Shown: positions 61,001-64,000 of the stretch, piece after piece
Position numbering within the stretch: position 1 is the first letter of the stretch
How the letters are laid out: each line of letters starts with the position of its first letter
Source of the DNA: Astropecten irregularis
Lineage: Eukaryota; Echinodermata; Asteroidea; Paxillosida; Astropectinidae
DNA: 64,000 nucleotides
Assembly: GCA_963971285.1 (NCBI GenBank)
Contig: OZ020251.1
Span: 3,720,001 to 3,784,000 of the forward strand
Reading direction: 5' to 3'
The notes under the pieces: model-generated
The model's input: the letters and a program-made list of their open reading frames with translations, nothing else
What the model was told of the DNA's origin: nothing
Databases searched by the model: none
Program-made: the position numbers and the translations under genes

Positions 61001-62005
61001 CATAGTTATTATGGATAATATACACAGAGAGCCTCTGAACATTCCTCGTGTAATAATTAAAGATTCATAATCCAACACTTCATACCCTAATTGGCCTTTT
61101 AGAAGTATGGCGGACTCCATAGCAGGGCGCAGTTTGGTTTGGGTAAAATCCTTTGTGTTCGACTCAAAATACCCACTTCAAACAGCGTCCTCCTATTGTG
61201 ACCCGCCATACTTCGAAAAAGGCTAATGGAAACTGCCCCTCAAGATTAAATTGATCCAACCATAGAGCTACTCACTGCCTAACATACGCGAAATCTGATC
61301 TCTTTGGTGAACGAATAATATGCCTCGTACAATAACGGTATAAATACAGGCCTAGACATTAAGCAGAGTGTACACTGTCAACATTTTCGGTAACATTATT
61401 GCCCAGGTGTGTTGCCCTACCTATGAGCCCTGTGTACACTAGGAACATTTGGCCAACATGTTACCGAGATTTTGCTGCGGCATGTTACCCAACTCATTTT
61501 GCTCTGTGTTTGTACACTGACACCATTTTCAGCAACAACGTACCTGGGCAACATGTTACGGAGATTGTTACCGAAAATGTGGACAGTGTACACTCTGCTT
61601 AATTCGTGGTCCTGGGCCAATTTCATAAAGCTGCTTAAGCACAAAAACTGTTTAAATACAGGGATATTAACTTCACTGTCAAGGCAGACTTTCATGTGTT
61701 CACTAACAAGCCTGTGATGGGTTCTTCGTCAATAACTAAACAAATGCGCCGAACGCCTTGGGCCAATTTCATAGAGCTTAAGCAAGAAAATTTGCTTAAG
61801 CACCGAAAACCATCAGTATGCCAGGCAAAACTCCTCGTGAATGTTATGCTCAGCAAACAATGCCCGAATACAAGTCAAAAGCAGTAAACATCACATGACA
61901 ATTTGGTTGGTAATCTTGTTTGATCGAGGAAGATTGTTCATGCTTTAAGCACTTACCTGTGAGTGTTGAGAGCGTCAGGGCGTACACTACACCTCTCTCC
62001 ATCAT
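53292..62005 (-). CDS. Gene B: secreted TEP-repeat protein with C-terminal F5/8 type C domain, six exons
   Basis: Exons reconstructed on the minus strand are 62005-61957, 60544-60317, 60128-59487, 59259-59133, 55348-55186 and 53435-53292. All have GT-AG junctions. The total is 1353 nt (450 aa plus TAA), with intron phases 1,1,1,2,0, exactly as in gene A. Residues 1-17 form a signal peptide (MMERGVVYALTLSTLT). Residues 18-92 form the Cys-containing module (CFIGTEDDPRSGKPPRWFLP, DPCKC, SEDPEEI), roughly 80 percent identical to gene A by eye. Residues 93-306 are TTEEP-type repeats. Residues 307-450 form an F5/8C domain: CGLGMESGVIRDDSITSS, ARLN, FWEAD, TCWIEVEL, GVITQG, MRLELLGKGC. Its role is probably extracellular glycan or surface binding. 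An alternative last exon lies at 53872-53729. Exon 3 must use the inner donor CGAA/GTAAGG (59486); the outer ACAA/GTAAAA would break frame. Intron 4 contains a MITE with a LINE inside. Confidence 0.9.
53729..53872 (-). CDS. Gene B alternative terminal exon (duplicate of exon 6)
   Basis: It has the same length (144 nt), phase 0 and acceptor type (TTTTTTTCAG) as exon 6 at 53435-53292, and its own TAA. It encodes DFDGNTDATTAVTNMFYEII...VRMRLELLGIGC, about 7 differences from exon 6 in 47 residues, clustered at the start and middle. Being nearer to exon 5 it could be the default terminal exon, with 53292-53435 used by skipping. Either choice completes the F5/8C domain. One copy may be unused. Confidence 0.75.
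   Translation of the reverse strand, partial: DFDGNTDATTAVTNMFYEIIKGTVVRIWPSNWQGGVRMRLELLGIGC
54235..54594. mobile_element. MITE related to the satellite units, complete diverged copy
   Basis: It starts near TTGAAGGTATAATACAAAGT and ends TACTGTACCTTTAA. The interior matches array segments: AACATCTGAGTCGGGAGAAA, GGTTTTGATCTTACTCCGAG, ACGGTATGTTTGTACCAGCA. This gives the reference for the family amplified in both orientations at 2.1-20.7 kb. It sits in intron 5 of gene B. Confidence 0.7.
54604..55153. mobile_element. MITE with CAGGCGCGGTTCTA termini, carrying a second MITE
   Basis: The ends CAGGCGCGGTTCTA and TAGAACCGCGCCTG are inverted, each followed inward by TAGCCCCCAACAAATTTTG, a C-run and an A-run. 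Inside, 54805-55033 is a separate foldback element: AGGCGCCTTTCCATATGCGC faces its inverse with TAA duplicated outside, and its arms (TTTTTTCATCCGCTGCGTAT) are over 40 bp. It is within intron 5 of gene B. Confidence 0.88.
55542..58444. mobile_element. TTAAAGGTTCACTGTAAT MITE split by a LINE insertion
   Basis: The left terminus TTAAAGGTTCACTGTAAT (55542) and right terminus ATTACAGTGAACCTTTAA (ending 58444) are perfect inverted ends. Removing 55727-58205 and one AGAAC rejoins an interior collinear with the other family members (CTTACGTCACATGCA next to CCACGTAGTATACTG). Confidence 0.88.
55727..58205 (+). mobile_element. 5'-truncated CR1/Jockey-type non-LTR retrotransposon with RT ORF
   Basis: It starts within the apurinic endonuclease domain (GDFNIPNMVW). 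After one frameshift near 55930-55960 it continues as a 726-codon frame at 55928-58108. Reverse transcriptase blocks appear in order: VNKAIGPDEIPNAALK, WRKANISPIYKKG, NYRPISLTCTCCKLMEHII, AILDFSKAFDVVPHQRLL, SGVPQGTVLGPHLF, the catalytic RLFADD near residue 456, and the thumb and post-RT part ending at 58108. The 3' end is a short TACAAGG-type repeat rather than poly(A), as in CR1/L2 elements. AGAAC is duplicated on both sides (55722-55726 and 58206-58210). It lies antisense within gene B intron 4. Only the frameshift and the 5' truncation damage it, so it is fairly young. Confidence 0.9.
58651..58879. mobile_element. MITE with TGGAACGCCGTAGCTAT termini
   Basis: TGGAACGCCGTAGCTAT at the left and ATAGCTACGGCGTTCCA at the right are perfect inverted ends. 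The subterminal AGATTGTTTG is also inverted. The interior has repeated AATGATGGAATTTGCGAA-like blocks of about 25-30 bp. It is followed outside by GCGTAACGCGTAACGCGTAA, a short tandem repeat. Confidence 0.85.
59510..60112 (-). repeat. 15-bp coding minisatellite (TTEEP repeats) in gene B exon 3
   Basis: About 38 units of Thr-Thr-Glu-Glu-Pro on the minus strand, less uniform than in gene A (RIEEP, KIEEP, TTGEP and TPEEP variants), suggesting an older or less homogenised array. All units keep the frame. Confidence 0.92.
60545..61356. other. Gene B intron 1, no separate gene recognised
   Basis: A Lys-rich plus-strand frame (60665-60958) has only low-complexity composition. A small inverted repeat (GCCTTTTAGAAGTATGGCGG ... 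CCGCCATACTTCGAAAAAGG) lies at about 61094-61223 and may be a short foldback element. Confidence 0.45.
61359..61602. mobile_element. 244-bp MITE with TTAAGCAGAGTGTACACTGT ends
   Basis: TTAAGCAGAGTGTACACTGT and ACAGTGTACACTCTGCTTAA are perfect inverted ends, and the match continues through ACATTTTCGGTAACA. TTAA lies at each end, as in the other families here. The interior repeats AACATGTTACC-like words. It lies in gene B intron 1. Confidence 0.9.
61611..61850. mobile_element. Two direct fragments of a GGGCCAATTTCATA-type MITE
   Basis: GGGCCAATTTCATAAAGCTG at 61616 and GGGCCAATTTCATAGAGCTT at about 61763 are left ends in the same orientation, both followed by TTAAGCA motifs. No right ends were found. 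A similar ATTTCATAAGAGTACTTAGG start lies at 38615. Confidence 0.6.
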
Positions 62006-62042
62006 TGCAGAGAAACTGAGATGCAGAGATTCTCTGGCTGCG

Positions 62043-62085
62043 TTAAATACTCCCAACAGCCCACCGCACTCCACGTCCAGCCAAT
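62043..62085 (-). promoter_or_regulatory. Likely gene B promoter elements
   Basis: The minus strand has GTATTTAACGC (TATA-like, 62049-62043) about 40 bp before the first ATG at 62005, and ATTGG (inverted CCAAT) at 62085-62081. The spacing is tight for a TATA box 30 bp before the transcript start, so the 5' leader would be very short or the second ATG (62002) is used. Confidence 0.45.
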
Positions 62086-62099
62086 AAGCAGCGATCACT

Positions 62100-64000
62100 T
62101 ACCACTCGGGTGATGTTACAACCGTCGGTATTGGTTAGAAATTGATATATGGGCGGAGCTAAGACTGAAATCTTATGAGTGGGTTGGTGGCACAACCTGC
62201 ACGTTGTGACATAGTGTCCAGATCTGATGCAAATGTCATATTGCGCAATTGGACAAAAAATCACTGGAATCGCATATAAACGGTTGAGCTGAGAAGCATC
62301 CAATTTTTTGAGCCATAGAAAGGTGGTATATGAACCCACGTCACTAGCCAATAGACTCGGGCAGCGGGAAATTTCCATCAATCAATACCACGGTCCGAGG
62401 GGCTGTTTTCAGTGCATTTCATCAGTAAGCAAACTCAAACGGAAACATCGGCTCCTCTGCCATGGAATGAAGACAATGCGACGAGCAACGCGAACAATGG
62501 GCCCTCCTAATCGCCCCCACAATCTAATGGCCATTAAGTGCTCAGCAAAATCAAAAAAAGCTCATGAAGGCATCCTTATACGGCCAAGCCGAACAGGCTA
62601 CCGTGTGCAAAATACTGGCCTTGAACGTCTGTATCAGTGCTAATTGTTTACCATGCAAGGGGATCGTGTAGCTCATTGGAAGCTATTTTTCGTGGCTGGC
62701 GTCTCTCTGTCGCTTCGTAGCCGTGAAGATGTTTATGCAATTCGGTCTATTCTACGCTTTGCAGCCAAAATTCACCTTCAGGTAAAAATAGACAGATCAT
62801 TTTATATAAATGTACAACAGCGTGCTGTACCTCGTACAGTTAACACGTTGGTATGTATCCATGCCATTTCGTTTGTTTTGTCATGTCTTATCAAGTGTTT
62901 TGCGATTGTCATGCTAAATTGTTTCCCTTTGTTGGTTTTGCTTTATTTCTTTTGTTTTTTTTGAAATTGTACATCACGCAAAGGCGAAATGTTTTGAAAT
63001 CCAAAGGCTCATAACTGCACATGCCATGCATTTATCTGTAGCACTACAATCGTGCAACATCAGCACGATCTTCTCCTTCTGCCTGCACAATTCTACGTTA
63101 AATTGAGGAAAATGCCAATTACACGAGTCTTTCTATTTTAAGTCTTTTTATTGTTAAACATGAAATCGCCATGCTGAGCGAAATGTGTACAGTAATGATT
63201 TCTATATCATGCCATACCGTTTTATGTGCAGTTTAATATGGCAGCGCGCGGTTTAAAAGAAATGTCATACAAAGAGGTGTGCATATGCATATTAGGAATA
63301 TGGTTTTCAATTGTTAAAAGTGATTTTTCATTCTACCGAGATTCCCTGTGCTGAATGCCATACGGTGTGCGAATATGTATAGCTCTGTAGTGAGCTCAAG
63401 TTCTATACACTGCATCGTTAAAAGGGGTCTCACCCACAAGTACAATATTAAAACTAAGTTACTCAGACCTACGTATATTGAGCCAATAAGGAACGGACAC
63501 AGAGGAATTTGAATAAAATAGTAAATATTTAACGTCAGTACTTGTGAGTGGATTTTTACGGAAGGTATTTCTATTTTCGCCCACAGTTGAGTGGTAACGC
63601 AGCCTGTAAGTTGATACCGTGAGTCCGGAACTGCTGTCTTTTTTTTACACTAAACCAAAAGCAGTACTATCGGAACCAGTAACTGAAGGACTGTCTTTTC
63701 CCTGACTTACAGAGTGTCTTGATTAAACACGTCACCGGCAGGTAATGAATTTTAAAAAAGAAAAATCTGAAGGACGAATTTCTCGGTGGGCGAGAATTTC
63801 CACTAACAAAATAGCTGCAATGCTGATGGGTTCCAGCGCGTTCTACAGATGCACACACGAGCCAGAAATTAAGCCCGGTTACCTTGAATAATTATAAATG
63901 GGCAGATGAACAATGGGTCCTCAAATACGTGCAGCAGCAGCAAGATCTAATGCTTTTCCTATAGCGCAGCCTAATCGATGGAGCGTGTCCTATGTTTGTT
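62100..64000. other. No recognised gene
   Basis: Open frames at 62308-62643 and 62644-62964 abut but show neither a domain signature nor splice support. No repeat termini were recognised. The region is upstream of gene B. Confidence 0.35.

Overview
This is a window from an animal nuclear genome, most likely a marine invertebrate. The evidence is phase-consistent spliced genes, CR1/Jockey-like non-LTR retrotransposons, tRNA-derived SINEs and very many TTAA- or TNA-flanked MITEs. The general character fits an echinoderm, hemichordate or similar marine invertebrate, but the species cannot be settled by reading. There is no rRNA operon, CRISPR array or bacterial operon, and most of the window is transposon-derived.

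Layout. 1-2.1 kb: a SINE, a tRNA-like relic, and on the minus strand a promoter (CCAAT + TATA) with a signal-peptide first exon (1879-1954) of a gene that leaves the window to the left. 2.14-20.7 kb: a tandem array of seven complete units plus a truncated one, anchored at 2141, 5521, 7405, 9284, 11164, 13043, 15937 and 18817. Units are 1.88 kb (short) or about 2.88 kb (long) and are built from MITEs in both orientations. 23.4-34.0 kb, minus strand: gene A, a six-exon secreted protein reconstructed here (501 aa: signal peptide, Cys-containing module, Thr/Glu/Pro repeat linker, C-terminal F5/8 type C domain). Its intron 4 holds five hairpin-ended, Helitron/Helentron-like elements nested inside one another. 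33.3-49.5 kb: a mosaic of MITEs, broken LINE pieces and a decayed Myb/SANT (NAIF1-like) gene that may lie inside a 5.9-kb DNA transposon. 49.7-51.0 kb, plus strand: an intact single-exon amidase (452 aa) with the full Lys-Ser-Ser triad, preceded directly by a splice acceptor. 53.3-62.0 kb, minus strand: gene B, the paralogue of gene A (450 aa, same six-exon design and intron phases), with a tandemly duplicated final exon. Its intron 4 holds a MITE split by a 5'-truncated LINE. 62-64 kb: nothing recognised beyond the gene B promoter.

How the genes relate. Genes A and B are head-to-tail duplicates encoding secreted mucin-like discoidin-domain proteins, probably extracellular glycan- or surface-binding. 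The amidase lies between them and has no evident functional link. The points most worth following are the A/B family with its duplicated terminal exon, the possible bacterial origin of the amidase, the nested hairpin-ended elements, and the homogenised MITE-based satellite.
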